Source of the DNA: Pedobacter polaris | GTDB taxonomy: Bacteria; Bacteroidota; Bacteroidia; Sphingobacteriales; Sphingobacteriaceae | Assembly (NCBI RefSeq): GCF_005116505.1 | Contig: NZ_SWBR01000003.1 | Span: 434,001-498,000 of the forward strand | Direction: 5' to 3' | Length of the DNA stretch: 64,000 nt | Shown here: piece by piece, positions 19,321-27,750 of the stretch | How positions within the stretch are numbered: position 1 is the first letter of the stretch | Layout: the number at the start of each line of letters is the position of its first letter | Position numbers and translations under genes: made by a program | Notes under the pieces: model-generated | Told to the model about the DNA's origin: nothing | Seen by the model: only the letters and a program-made list of their open reading frames with translations | Database searches by the model: none

Positions 19321-19340
19321 TTTCGGGAACGTTCCCGAAA
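19321..19340. promoter_or_regulatory. LacI-type operator, perfect 20-bp palindrome
   Basis: TTTCGGGAACGTTCCCGAAA is a perfect palindrome centred on CG, the usual form for LacI-family operators. A partial repeat of TTTCGGGAACGTT begins about 11 bp before it. It lies upstream of the susC -7 box by about 50 bp and downstream of the LacI gene, whose product is the obvious candidate to bind it. Confidence 0.75.
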
Positions 19341-19472
19341 AAATCAATGCAAAATGAAAACTTGTTAGGACGGCAAAGGCAAAATTCTGCGCGTTTTGAC
19401 CAAAACTCATTTTTTTTTGAAAAAAAACAGCCTCTTTTTTAGCCTAAAAAACAAGGTTTTGAACAGTGCTAT

Positions 19473-20486
19473 TTATGCGTTTGAAGTAGACTCTCTTTGC
19501 ATTAATTTCGACTTTAAAATTACCTCACTATCGGGGTTAACTTCATTCGGATTTTCGAGCATTTTAAAGAGCATTTCTGCAGCTGTTTTTCCTAGGTCGG
19601 AAGCTGGTTGAGTGATGGTGCTTAAAGCTGGATTTAGTAAAGGAGCAATCTCTAAACTAGAGAAGCCTATTACTTTTATGTCTTTTGGTATAGAAAGATT
19701 AATATCATAGCAGGCATAGTAAGTGGCAAAGGCCAAACGCTCTACAGAGGTAAAAACACCATCGGGTTTTAAATCTATAAATGCTTGTTTTAACAAGTCT
19801 ATGTTTTCTTTGTAATTGTTAGTACAATCTATGATGAGTTCTTCCTTAAAAGGGATTTTATATTTTTTGAGTGCATCAATATAACCTTGCATACGGGTTT
19901 TGCCAATAGATAGCGTTTTGTTTACAGCTAAATACGCAATGCGTTCGCAACCTTGTTGAATAAGGTGTTTAGTTGCAGAAAAACTACTGTCGTAATCATT
20001 TGTAATTACACGAGGTGTTACAATGTCTTCATAAACACGATCAAAAAACACTAACGGCAAACGCTTTTTAGAAAGTTGATTTAAATAATTATGGTCATTT
20101 GCTTCTCCAGAAACCGACATGATAATTCCATCGGCTCTGCCATTGTGTAAATGTTTTATAAATGAAACCTCTTTTTCAAATTGATCATTTGTGGCATAAA
20201 CCAAAATGTGATAACCTTTTGCACTAGCTACTCTTTCAATTCCTTGAATAGCCAACGAAAAGTAATTATTGGCTAGTTCTGGTACAATTACAGCAATTGT
20301 TTTGCTTTTTTGTTCTCTTAAATTGCTTGCGTAATGATTTGGTTGATAATTTAATTGCTTTGCCATCGCTAAAATACGTTCTTTTGTATCTTTGCTGATG
20401 TCGCTATTATCTCTAAAAGCTCTAGAAACGGTTGATGTAGAAAGACGAAGGGCCTCGGCTAATTTTTTAATATTTACATTATCCAT
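19473..20486 (-). CDS. LacI family transcriptional regulator
   Basis: 337 residues. The N-terminal helix-turn-helix reads IKKLAEALRLSTSTVSRAFR, followed by the hinge NYQPNHYASNLR with the minor-groove residues expected of LacI proteins. A periplasmic-binding-protein-like sensor domain (about 60-337) follows: TIAVIVPELANNYFSLAIQG, RADGIIMSVSGE, and VITNDYDSSFSATKHLIQQG. LacI regulators next to SusCD operons in this phylum often control maltodextrin use. It is encoded just upstream of susC on the same strand and probably binds 19321-19340. Ligand unknown. Confidence 0.93.
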   Translation of the reverse strand: MDNVNIKKLAEALRLSTSTVSRAFRDNSDISKDTKERILAMAKQLNYQPNHYASNLREQKSKTIAVIVPELANNYFSLAIQGIERVASAKGYHILVYATNDQFEKEVSFIKHLHNGRADGIIMSVSGEANDHNYLNQLSKKRLPLVFFDRVYEDIVTPRVITNDYDSSFSATKHLIQQGCERIAYLAVNKTLSIGKTRMQGYIDALKKYKIPFKEELIIDCTNNYKENIDLLKQAFIDLKPDGVFTSVERLAFATYYACYDINLSIPKDIKVIGFSSLEIAPLLNPALSTITQPASDLGKTAAEMLFKMLENPNEVNPDSEVILKSKLMQRESTSNA

Positions 20487-20514
20487 CTACAAGTAGCAGT
20501 TATTTTATTCTTTA

Positions 20515-20522
20515 TAATTTTG
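20515..20522 (+). promoter_or_regulatory. -7 box TAATTTTG of the esterase gene
   Basis: Exact TAnnTTTG match 75 bp before the preferred ATG at 20597, in the divergent gap to the LacI gene. Confidence 0.5.
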
Positions 20523-20596
20523 GATGTAAATATAAATGATAAAAAAAGTATTTATTTCTATTTATTTGTTAAATGATTATAAACTATCTCCAAATC

Positions 20597-21733
20597 ATGA
20601 GAAAAATCTACTTTATCTTAATTTTTGTTAGCATTTGCTTTGCAAGTGAAGGTCAAGTGAAGGTTAAATTCGAATTGCGTGATATTCCAAAAAGCAAAGA
20701 TTCATTGCCAACTTATTTTGTTGCTGGTAACTTTAACAGTTGGAAACCCAACGATACCCCATATCAATTTAGAAAAACAAATGAAGGGAGCTATATACTA
20801 GAAAAGCAATTCCCTACTGGTACTTATGAGTTTAAAATTACTCGAGGAAATTGGGCAAAAGCTGAAACTGGTAGTAAAGGGAATCCGAGAGGGAATAGAA
20901 GTTTAAAACTAAATAAAGATACTCTTGTGCAACTAACTGTTTTGAATTGGGCAGATGAGTTTAAACAATTACCACCAAACCATACTGCATCGGTAAATGT
21001 TAGTTTGTTAGATAGCGCTTTTGAAATTTCGCAGTTGCATGCAAAAAGAAGAATTTGGATTTATTTACCACCATCGTATACAAAATCTAAAAATAGCTAT
21101 CCAGTAATATATATGCATGATGGACAAAATCTTTTTGATGAATTTACAGGTGGTTATGGAGAATGGAAAGTAGATGAGATTTTAGATCAATTTATTGCCA
21201 ATGGAGGAAAAGAATGCATTGTGATAGGCATAGATCATGGGGGTACAGAAAGATTAAAAGAATATAATCCTTATGATAGTCAATATGGTAAAGGAAAGGG
21301 GAAAGAATATGTTGAATTTCTAGTGAAGACTTTAAAACCATATATCGATCAGCATTATAGAACAAAACCTACTGCTAAAAACACTTCAATTGCGGGAAGT
21401 TCTATGGGCGGGTTAATTTCTATGTACGCTATTGCTACTTATCCAAAGGTGTTTGGCAACGCAGGCGTATTTTCTCCAGCGTTCTGGCTAGGAAAGTCTA
21501 TTGAAGTTGATACTAAAAAAGAATTGAGCAATTTAGGGGGCAATAAAATCTATTTTGTGGCTGGAGACTTGGAGAGTAAAACAATGGTTAGTGACATGAA
21601 AAGCGTTTATCAGATCTTAAATCCTGCTGGTGCAAACAAAAATATAAAATTTGTAGCTAAAGCTGATGGTGAACATAAAGAATGGTTTTGGACTAGAGAG
21701 CTCCTAGATTTTTATAAATTTATCAATAATTAA
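20597..21733 (+). CDS. Secreted esterase D-type hydrolase with N-terminal CBM-like domain
   Basis: About 378 residues from the ATG at 20597 (an ATG at 20573 adds eight residues before the signal peptide). Signal peptide to about residue 20. Residues about 22-120 resemble a starch-binding CBM20/CBM48-type sandwich (TYFVAGNFNSWKPNDTP, GTYEFKITRGNWAKAE). Then comes an alpha/beta-hydrolase of the putative-esterase family: VIYMHDGQNLFDE, nucleophile elbow AGSSMGGL, and a late His in DGEHKEWFWTREL. It could deacylate a glycan. Divergent from LacI and next to the sus-like operon, so a role in the same pathway is inferred. Confidence 0.85.
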   Translation: MRKIYFILIFVSICFASEGQVKVKFELRDIPKSKDSLPTYFVAGNFNSWKPNDTPYQFRKTNEGSYILEKQFPTGTYEFKITRGNWAKAETGSKGNPRGNRSLKLNKDTLVQLTVLNWADEFKQLPPNHTASVNVSLLDSAFEISQLHAKRRIWIYLPPSYTKSKNSYPVIYMHDGQNLFDEFTGGYGEWKVDEILDQFIANGGKECIVIGIDHGGTERLKEYNPYDSQYGKGKGKEYVEFLVKTLKPYIDQHYRTKPTAKNTSIAGSSMGGLISMYAIATYPKVFGNAGVFSPAFWLGKSIEVDTKKELSNLGGNKIYFVAGDLESKTMVSDMKSVYQILNPAGANKNIKFVAKADGEHKEWFWTRELLDFYKFINN

Positions 21734-21805
21734 AATAAGATTTCAACATTAAGAAATTAAGTAAATTAAGATCTCATTTATACTAGTAACTATTTAGAAA
21801 TAACG

Positions 21806-22210
21806 ATGACTAAAAGGGAGTTAACCCACTTATCATATGAAATTACGGGATATGCGATTAAGGTACATAAAGCCCTAGGTCCAGGGTTATTAGAAAGTGT
21901 TTATGAAAAATGTTTACACTATGAGCTAAACAAGAATGGATACGATGTAAAACAACAGTTAATTATACCTGTAATTTATGATGATTTATTAATTAATACT
22001 AATTTGAAATTAGATTTGTTAGTGAATGGTTTAGTAGTTATTGAATTAAAAACAGTAGAAAGTTTACTACCTGTGCATGAAGCACAAATACTAACTTATA
22101 TGAAATTATTGAAAGTTCCCCAAGGTTTGCTCATTAATTTTTTTACTGACAATATTACTAAATCTATGAAGCCGTTTGTAAATGAATATTTCAATATGCT
22201 TGAAGATTGA
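21806..22210 (+). CDS. GxxExxY family protein
   Basis: A 134-residue cytoplasmic protein with the family's name-giving motif in GPGLLESVYEKCLHYEL and the later core LKLDLLVNGLVVIELKTVE, which resembles the D...ExK centre of PD-(D/E)XK nucleases. The family is widespread in Bacteroidota, often next to unrelated genes, and its role is not established to my knowledge. It stands alone between the esterase and the aldolase; no mobile-element marks are near. Family call firm, function unknown. Confidence 0.9.
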   Translation: MTKRELTHLSYEITGYAIKVHKALGPGLLESVYEKCLHYELNKNGYDVKQQLIIPVIYDDLLINTNLKLDLLVNGLVVIELKTVESLLPVHEAQILTYMKLLKVPQGLLINFFTDNITKSMKPFVNEYFNMLED

Positions 22211-22290
22211 ACATCAATTTTTAAATTATGTAATAACAAAAATAATTGAGGGAATACTTAATTATCTTAATGCCTTAATGTTAAAGATCA

Positions 22291-23316
22291 ATGAATAGAA
22301 TAGATTTTAGGAGCGATACAGTTACAAAGCCAACGCCAGGCATGCTTGATGCCATGATGAGTGCTAAAGTTGGTGATGATGTGTTTGGTGAAGACCCTAC
22401 TGTAAATGCATTGGAAGAAAAACTGGCAGCAATGTTTAACATGGAGGCAGCTATGTTTTGTCCTTCTGGTACCATGAGTAATCAGATTGCCATAAAGTGT
22501 TTCACTAATCCGATGGATGAGGTTATTTGTGACCAAACAGCTCATGTTTATAGGTATGAAGGTGGGGGAATTGCTTATAATTCTTTGGCTTCTGTTCGGT
22601 TACTAAATGGAGATAGAGGTATTTTAACTCCAGAGATGATAGAGCCAGAAATTAATGCAGATAATATCCATTATCCAAATTCTAGTTTAGTTGTATTAGA
22701 AAACACAGTAAATAAGGGTGGAGGAAAGTGTTATTCACTTTCTCAAATTGAGCCTATTCATAATTTATGTGCTATTAAAGGAATTAAACTTCACTTAGAT
22801 GGGGCAAGGTTATTTAATGCGTTAATTGCTACTGGAGATAGAGCTTCAGCTTATGGCAAATACTTTGATGGAATTTCAATCTGTCTGTCTAAAGGTTTAG
22901 GTGCACCGGTAGGTTCGGTGTTTTTAAGTTCAAAAGCCGTTAGAAGAAAAGCAGAAAAAATTAGAAAGGTTTTAGGTGGGGGAATGAGACAAGCTGGTTT
23001 TTTGGCCGCTGCTGGAATTTATGCACTAGACCATCATATCAATCGCTTGGCAGATGATCATAAAAATGCAAAGGCTTTAGCAGCTGCGTTAAGTAAAGCC
23101 AATTATGTTAGCTATGTGATGCCTGTAGAAACTAATATTGTACTATTTGATGTTACACCAAATTACAAGGCAGATCAAGTTATAAAAGCGCTTGAAGCCA
23201 AAGGGATTTTATGCAACAGCACTTCAAATCAAACCATAAGATTTGTAACCCATCTTGATGTTTCTTCTGCAATGGTTGATCAAGCCATTGAAATACTTTC
23301 AAATTTGACTATTTAA
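22291..23316 (+). CDS. Low-specificity L-threonine aldolase (PLP enzyme)
   Basis: 341 residues of the beta-eliminating lyase/threonine aldolase fold: start RIDFRSDTVTKPTPGML, GDDVFGEDPTVNALEEK, the PLP-phosphate site CPSGTMSNQ, LHLDGARLFNA (Asp of the cofactor pocket) and the Schiff-base lysine in CLSKGLGAPVGSV. It cleaves threonine or allo-threonine to glycine and acetaldehyde. Length matches the family. The stop is one base before the ATG of the next gene, so the two are probably co-transcribed. Confidence 0.92.
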   Translation: MNRIDFRSDTVTKPTPGMLDAMMSAKVGDDVFGEDPTVNALEEKLAAMFNMEAAMFCPSGTMSNQIAIKCFTNPMDEVICDQTAHVYRYEGGGIAYNSLASVRLLNGDRGILTPEMIEPEINADNIHYPNSSLVVLENTVNKGGGKCYSLSQIEPIHNLCAIKGIKLHLDGARLFNALIATGDRASAYGKYFDGISICLSKGLGAPVGSVFLSSKAVRRKAEKIRKVLGGGMRQAGFLAAAGIYALDHHINRLADDHKNAKALAAALSKANYVSYVMPVETNIVLFDVTPNYKADQVIKALEAKGILCNSTSNQTIRFVTHLDVSSAMVDQAIEILSNLTI

Positions 23317-23317
23317 T

Positions 23318-24823
23318 ATGTCTAGCACTACTTTAATTACAAAAATATTAGTAGCCAATCGTGGTGAAATTGCGCTACGCATTATGCGTTCGGCTAAAGA
23401 AATGGGCATACAAACTGTTGCTGTATTTTCAGAAGCTGATAGAAGCGCATTGCATGTACGTTATGCAGATGAAGCAATTTGCATCGGCCCAGCACCATCA
23501 AATCAATCTTATTTAATAGGTGATAATATTATTGCCGCCTGTAAAACTACTGGGGCACAAGCTATCCATCCAGGATATGGGTTTTTGTCTGAAAATGCTG
23601 GTTTTGCAAGAGCTGTAAAAGCTGCAGGGTTAATTTTAATTGGCCCTACACCAGAAGCTATGGAAACTATGGGTAATAAGTTAGCTGCTAAAGCTGCGGC
23701 TTTAAAATATAATATTCCAATGGTTCCTGGTACAGAAGAAGCAATTACTGATATTGAGGAAGCAAAAACTAGAGCGGTAGAAGTAGGCTTTCCTATTTTA
23801 ATTAAAGCAGCAGCAGGTGGTGGTGGTAAAGGAATGCGAATTGTAGAAAAAGTAGCAGATTTTGAAGAGCAAATGCATTTAGCAGTTAGTGAAGCAACCT
23901 CTGCTTTTGGTGATGGGTCTGTATTTATAGAAAGGTATGTAACTTCTCCTCGTCACATAGAGATACAGGTTTTAGGTGATACTCATGGCAATATTGTTCA
24001 TTTATTTGAACGTGAATGTTCTATTCAACGCAGGCACCAAAAAGTGGTTGAGGAAGCACCATCATCAATATTAACTGAGGAAATTAGACAAGCAATGGGC
24101 AAATGTGCGGTAGATGTAGCGCATTCGGTTAATTATGTGGGCGCTGGTACTGTAGAGTTTATTTTAGATGAAAACCTAGATTTTTTCTTCCTTGAAATGA
24201 ATACTCGTTTACAGGTTGAACACCCAGTTACAGAAATGATAACTGGCTTAGATTTGGTAAAAGAACAAATTAAAATAGCACAGGGTGAAGCATTAAGTTA
24301 TGGTCAAGAAGACCTGAAAATTAATGGTCATGCAATGGAATTGAGAGTTTACGCAGAAGATCCTTTAAACAATTTCTTGCCAGATATAGGTACATTACAA
24401 ACCTATACTACACCTAAAGGGAATGGTGTTAGAGTTGATGATGGTTTCGAAGAAGGGATGGAAATTCCGATATACTACGACCCTATGATTGCCAAATTGA
24501 TTACTTATGGGGCAAATAGAAAAGAGGCAATAAAGCGAATGATCAGGGCAATTGATGAATATGACATTACAGGCATACAAACCACACTAAGCTTTGGTAA
24601 ATTTGTAATGCAACATGAAGCTTTTACTTCTGGTAAATTTGATACTCATTTTGTAGGTAAATACTTTAATGCAGATAGCTTAAAAAATGAAAATGAAGAA
24701 GAGGCCATGTTAGCAGCTTTAACTGCTGTATGGTTAATGCAAAAAGAAAAAGTGGCTGTTTCTAATACTATTCAAACAGAGACAGTTAGCAATTGGAAAA
24801 AGAATAGAAAGAAATATATATAA
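23318..24823 (+). CDS. accC: Biotin carboxylase subunit of an acyl-CoA carboxylase
   Basis: 501 residues. Biotin carboxylase N-domain (ILVANRGEIALRIMRSAKEM), ATP-grasp with AAAGGGGKGMRIV, and the catalytic segment EMNTRLQVEHPVTEMITG. ATP-dependent carboxylation of biotin is the reaction. The tail extends about 50 residues past the usual 450 of AccC, and EEGMEIPIYYDPMIAKLI is like the propionyl-/acyl-CoA carboxylase alpha subunit, so a role in an acyl-CoA carboxylase other than acetyl-CoA is possible. No carrier or carboxyltransferase gene is adjacent. Confidence 0.9.
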   Translation: MSSTTLITKILVANRGEIALRIMRSAKEMGIQTVAVFSEADRSALHVRYADEAICIGPAPSNQSYLIGDNIIAACKTTGAQAIHPGYGFLSENAGFARAVKAAGLILIGPTPEAMETMGNKLAAKAAALKYNIPMVPGTEEAITDIEEAKTRAVEVGFPILIKAAAGGGGKGMRIVEKVADFEEQMHLAVSEATSAFGDGSVFIERYVTSPRHIEIQVLGDTHGNIVHLFERECSIQRRHQKVVEEAPSSILTEEIRQAMGKCAVDVAHSVNYVGAGTVEFILDENLDFFFLEMNTRLQVEHPVTEMITGLDLVKEQIKIAQGEALSYGQEDLKINGHAMELRVYAEDPLNNFLPDIGTLQTYTTPKGNGVRVDDGFEEGMEIPIYYDPMIAKLITYGANRKEAIKRMIRAIDEYDITGIQTTLSFGKFVMQHEAFTSGKFDTHFVGKYFNADSLKNENEEEAMLAALTAVWLMQKEKVAVSNTIQTETVSNWKKNRKKYI

Positions 24824-24828
24824 ATAAT

Positions 24829-24892
24829 ACGTCATGCTGAACTTGTTTTAGCATCTTCTGCAAAGACCCTGAAACAAGTTCGGGGTGACACA
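24829..24892. repeat. REP-like palindrome between accC and ribE
   Basis: Two arms, GTCATGCTGAACTTGTTT and AAACAAGTTCGGGGTGAC, face each other with small mismatches around a short core. This is a common Bacteroidota intergenic palindrome; it can fold as a hairpin and may act as a weak terminator. Confidence 0.65.
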
Positions 24893-24903
24893 ACCCACAT
24901 CAA

Positions 24904-25491
24904 ATGTTTACAGGAATTATAGAAACCCTAGGCGAAGTAGAAAACATTGTAACAGAAGGTACAAATGTACATTTCACAGTAAATTCTAGTATTTGTGCAG
25001 ATTTAAAAATAGATCAAAGTGTGGCCCACAACGGTGTTTGTTTAACCATTGTAGCGTTAAATGATAATTCGCATACGGTTACCGCTATCCAAGAAACTTT
25101 AAATAAAACGAGTTTAGGCAATTTAAAAATTGGAAGTAAAGTTAATTTAGAGCGTTGCATGCAAATGAATGCCCGTTTAGATGGACACATTGTACAAGGC
25201 CATGTAGACCAAATTGCCAAATGTATATTGGTAAATGAACTTGATGGAAGCTGGGAATATCGTTTCAAATACGATTCGAATTTGGGTAATGTTACGGTAG
25301 AGAAAGGCTCAATTTGCGTAAACGGAATTAGTTTAACCGTTGTTAATTCTCAGAAAGATGAGTTTTCGGTTTTTATTATTCCTTATACTTTTGAGCATAC
25401 AAACTTACACGAGGTTAAGGTTGGCGATACCGTTAATTTAGAATTCGATATTATAGGAAAGTATGTAGCTAGGTTAATGAACAAAGAATAA
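24904..25491 (+). CDS. ribE: Riboflavin synthase alpha subunit
   Basis: 195 residues with the two-fold lumazine-binding repeat of the family: MFTGIIETLGEVENI at the start, QSVAHNGVCLTIV in the first half, MNARLDGHIVQGHVDQIA and VNGISLTVVN in the second. It dismutates two 6,7-dimethyl-8-ribityllumazine molecules to riboflavin. Length is normal. It is not clustered with other rib genes here, and I see no FMN riboswitch in the 80-bp gap upstream. Confidence 0.95.
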   Translation: MFTGIIETLGEVENIVTEGTNVHFTVNSSICADLKIDQSVAHNGVCLTIVALNDNSHTVTAIQETLNKTSLGNLKIGSKVNLERCMQMNARLDGHIVQGHVDQIAKCILVNELDGSWEYRFKYDSNLGNVTVEKGSICVNGISLTVVNSQKDEFSVFIIPYTFEHTNLHEVKVGDTVNLEFDIIGKYVARLMNKE

Positions 25492-25683
25492 GACCATAGT
25501 CACTATTTGAAAAGCAAAGGCAGTGGTTCTTTTGAAAATGTGTTCCTGCTTTCACTCTTAGTTTCGATGCCTTCGGCTAATCGAAAGCTAATCCGTTCAA
25601 TCAGGTTTATGAACGAAAGACAGCGCTTTGAGAAAATTCTTCACAACAGTTTAGAGTTTTGTTAAAGCTAAAATCAGTAAATA

Positions 25684-26145
25684 ATGTATAGTAAAGAAGA
25701 AGCATCAAAACTCCGTCAACAATTCTGGATCACTTTCGGAAAATATATGAAGCCTATTCCATCAGCAGAGGGTTTGCAAATTAATTGGGTTAATTACAAA
25801 ACCGGAGTAAAAAATGTTTTCTTTAGAATGAATGCCGAACAGAAAAAAGCAACCATTTCTATAGATATCACCCATAGTGATGAAGAAACAAGACTATTGT
25901 TTTTCGAACAATTTAAAGCATTCAAACTTTTGTTTACCGATGCAGTACATGAAGAATGGGAGTGGGAACAACAAGCATTCAATGAATACGGAGTTGCACT
26001 AAGCCAAATTTCCATTGCAGTAACAGGTCTTAGTATTTTTAATCAACAAAACTGGGCAGATTTAATCTCATTTCTTAAACCACGCATTATCGCATTAGAT
26101 CAATTTTGGACAGATGTTAAGCCTATTTTTGAAGCTTTAGGTTGA
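25684..26145 (+). CDS. DUF4268 domain-containing protein
   Basis: 153 residues, cytoplasmic, rich in aromatic residues: LRQQFWITFGKYMKPIPS at the start, WVNYKTGVKNVFFRM and EEWEWEQQAF in the middle. I recognise it as a stand-alone DUF4268 protein, a domain elsewhere fused to nuclease-like proteins; activity unknown. The 190-bp gap before it holds a repetitive-looking stretch (AAAGGCAGTGGTT, seen in inverted form near 34.9 kb) and no gene. Its last 46 bp overlap the end of the convergent TPR gene. Confidence 0.8.
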   Translation: MYSKEEASKLRQQFWITFGKYMKPIPSAEGLQINWVNYKTGVKNVFFRMNAEQKKATISIDITHSDEETRLLFFEQFKAFKLLFTDAVHEEWEWEQQAFNEYGVALSQISIAVTGLSIFNQQNWADLISFLKPRIIALDQFWTDVKPIFEALG

Positions 26146-27278
26146 TTAATTTCTGCTATTCGAGTTTTTGAATATTCTATTTGAGACTTATCCTCAGCTT
26201 TTGGTTTGCTTTTTAAGTATTGATTGTAATAACCCAATGCAGTTTTAGTTTGATTTAGTTTAAAATCATACAATAGCCCCAAACGGTAATAAATGGTATT
26301 ATAAGCACTAAAGGTTAGGCCTTTTTTATAAGCAGCAATTGCATTGGTGTTTTGGTTTCTTTCTTCATAAATTCCGCCCAAAAGTGAATAATAAAGTGCT
26401 GTATTTGGAGAAATTCCTTCCTCTACGGTTTTTTTAGCATAAGTAGTGGCCATTTCATAGTTTTTTAATTCACGGTAACTGATACTCATATAATATAATA
26501 TTGATTCATTTTGCAATGCCATATCTTCTAATATTTTATATAATGTAATGCATTTTTGGTAGTTTTTGAGAGAAAAATAAGCTCTACCTACGTCTTTTAC
26601 TACATTCGCATCACCACCATTTTGTAATAATTTCTCACCTACACTAATCACTTCCTTGTATTTTTTTAATTCATTTGCAATTGGTAACTGAGCTTGTTGT
26701 AAAATAAAGTTACTAGTATCTGCCGCTATGGCAATTTTTAGAACCTGATAAGCAGGCTCATAAATTTTAAGATTTTTATATTGAAATGCTAAATCATAAG
26801 CAACATCTGCATCAATGGCATTTAATGCATTTGCCTTTTTTAGATACGCAATTTTTAAAGCAGTGCTGTCTGTAAAACCTGCTAATTGCTTATAGGCATT
26901 AAAGTTTGTGCTATCTAGCTTTATAATGCTTTCTAAGTAAACTTTTGCTTTTAATTCGTTTCCTCTTCTCGAATTAATGCTCGCTAAACTGAACAAGACT
27001 GGAAGGGTATTTGGTTGTATCGCATTAATTTTAAGATAGCTTTTCTCTGCATCAGGCAATTTGCCAGCCATCATATTGCAATATGCAATTTGGCTTAAAG
27101 CTTTTACATCTTGTGTATCTTCAGAATAGACACTTTGCAAGTACTTTGCAGCATCAGCATAGCGTTGTGTTTGGTAAAAATCTAAAAGTTTTTCCTTATC
27201 TATTACTGTGGTTTGTGCATTTAAGTTTTGATAGCAAGAAAGGGAAAGGATTAAAATAAATAACTTTTTCATAACCAA
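26100..27278 (-). CDS. Periplasmic TPR-repeat protein
   Basis: 392 residues with a signal peptide (MKKLFILILSLSCYQNLNAQ, preferred start at 27272) and TPR helices over most of the length, such as ALSQIAYCNMMAGKLPDAEK, ESILYYMSISYRELKNYEMA and NTAIAAYKKGLTF-like units. It is a periplasmic scaffold by inference. The 3' end overlaps the convergent DUF4268 gene by 46 bp, so both stop codons lie inside the other gene. Confidence 0.85.
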   Translation of the reverse strand: MVMKKLFILILSLSCYQNLNAQTTVIDKEKLLDFYQTQRYADAAKYLQSVYSEDTQDVKALSQIAYCNMMAGKLPDAEKSYLKINAIQPNTLPVLFSLASINSRRGNELKAKVYLESIIKLDSTNFNAYKQLAGFTDSTALKIAYLKKANALNAIDADVAYDLAFQYKNLKIYEPAYQVLKIAIAADTSNFILQQAQLPIANELKKYKEVISVGEKLLQNGGDANVVKDVGRAYFSLKNYQKCITLYKILEDMALQNESILYYMSISYRELKNYEMATTYAKKTVEEGISPNTALYYSLLGGIYEERNQNTNAIAAYKKGLTFSAYNTIYYRLGLLYDFKLNQTKTALGYYNQYLKSKPKAEDKSQIEYSKTRIAEINQPKASKIGLTSVQN

Positions 27279-27415
27279 AGGGATTTAAAACTAAATTATT
27301 AGTTATTTAATAGAAATCCAAATCTATTTTACTTTTATTCATCTTATTCAAACTTTTAGCTGTTTCATTGGTTCTATTAGAGAAACAGAATGTTTATCAT
27401 TAATTAAAAAGAATT

Positions 27416-27715
27416 ATGAATACGTTAAAGAAGTTTGAATTAATGGAAAAAATTGTAAGGGAATTAGAAGACTTACAACACTCACAACAAGCAATTATTC
27501 AAAAAATTGGAAAAATTGAAGTTGATAATATTGAATTAGGTGACAGTAAATTAGATAAAGATTTGCCAGATATGCATCAAAGAGTTGCAGATAACTTAGA
27601 TTCAATAGTAGATATTTTAAGTTATTTTGCAGATAAAACAGAAAATTTTGGCAATAAAAACAATGTTGATGCTTTGAAAGAACAAGAAGCAATTAATCAA
27701 GCAACAGGTCAATAA
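27416..27715 (+). CDS. Small helical protein of unknown function
   Basis: 99 residues, charged and probably all-helical, with a coiled-coil-like start (FELMEKIVRELEDLQHSQQA) and IVDILSYFADKTENFG later. No signal peptide, membrane segment or known motif. Codon use is like the surrounding genes, and a good terminator follows 4 bp after the stop, so it looks like a real single-gene transcript. Confidence 0.65.
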   Translation: MNTLKKFELMEKIVRELEDLQHSQQAIIQKIGKIEVDNIELGDSKLDKDLPDMHQRVADNLDSIVDILSYFADKTENFGNKNNVDALKEQEAINQATGQ

Positions 27716-27719
27716 AAAT

Positions 27720-27750
27720 AAAAGGGCTCAGAATTTATCTGAGCCCTTTT
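27720..27750. terminator. Bidirectional terminator
   Basis: AAAAGGGCTCAGA and TCTGAGCCCTTTT form a perfect 13-bp stem around ATTTA. It serves the small gene at 27416 and the convergent kinase gene, whose stop codon lies at its edge. Confidence 0.85.

Larger units (their letters stand above)
19029..19472. promoter_or_regulatory. susC upstream control region (444 bp)
   Basis: No gene is seen here. Near the LacI gene lies an A/T-tract-rich stretch. Then comes the 20-bp LacI-type operator at 19321-19340, preceded by a partial copy of the same CGGGAACGTT motif. Next are the fifth 19-bp palindrome (19272-19290) and a -7-like box (19264-19271). A long AT-rich leader follows, with a poly-T run at 19131-19140 and a half-palindrome TTACACTA at 19079-19086 close to the susC start. 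Confidence 0.6.

Noticed and set aside
21915..21925. TTTACACTA in the GxxExxY gene as an operator
   Set aside because: It is inside coding sequence, lacks the second arm and is far from any promoter.
24824..24903. FMN riboswitch before riboflavin synthase
   Set aside because: The gap is filled by a REP-like palindrome and is too short for the conserved FMN aptamer.
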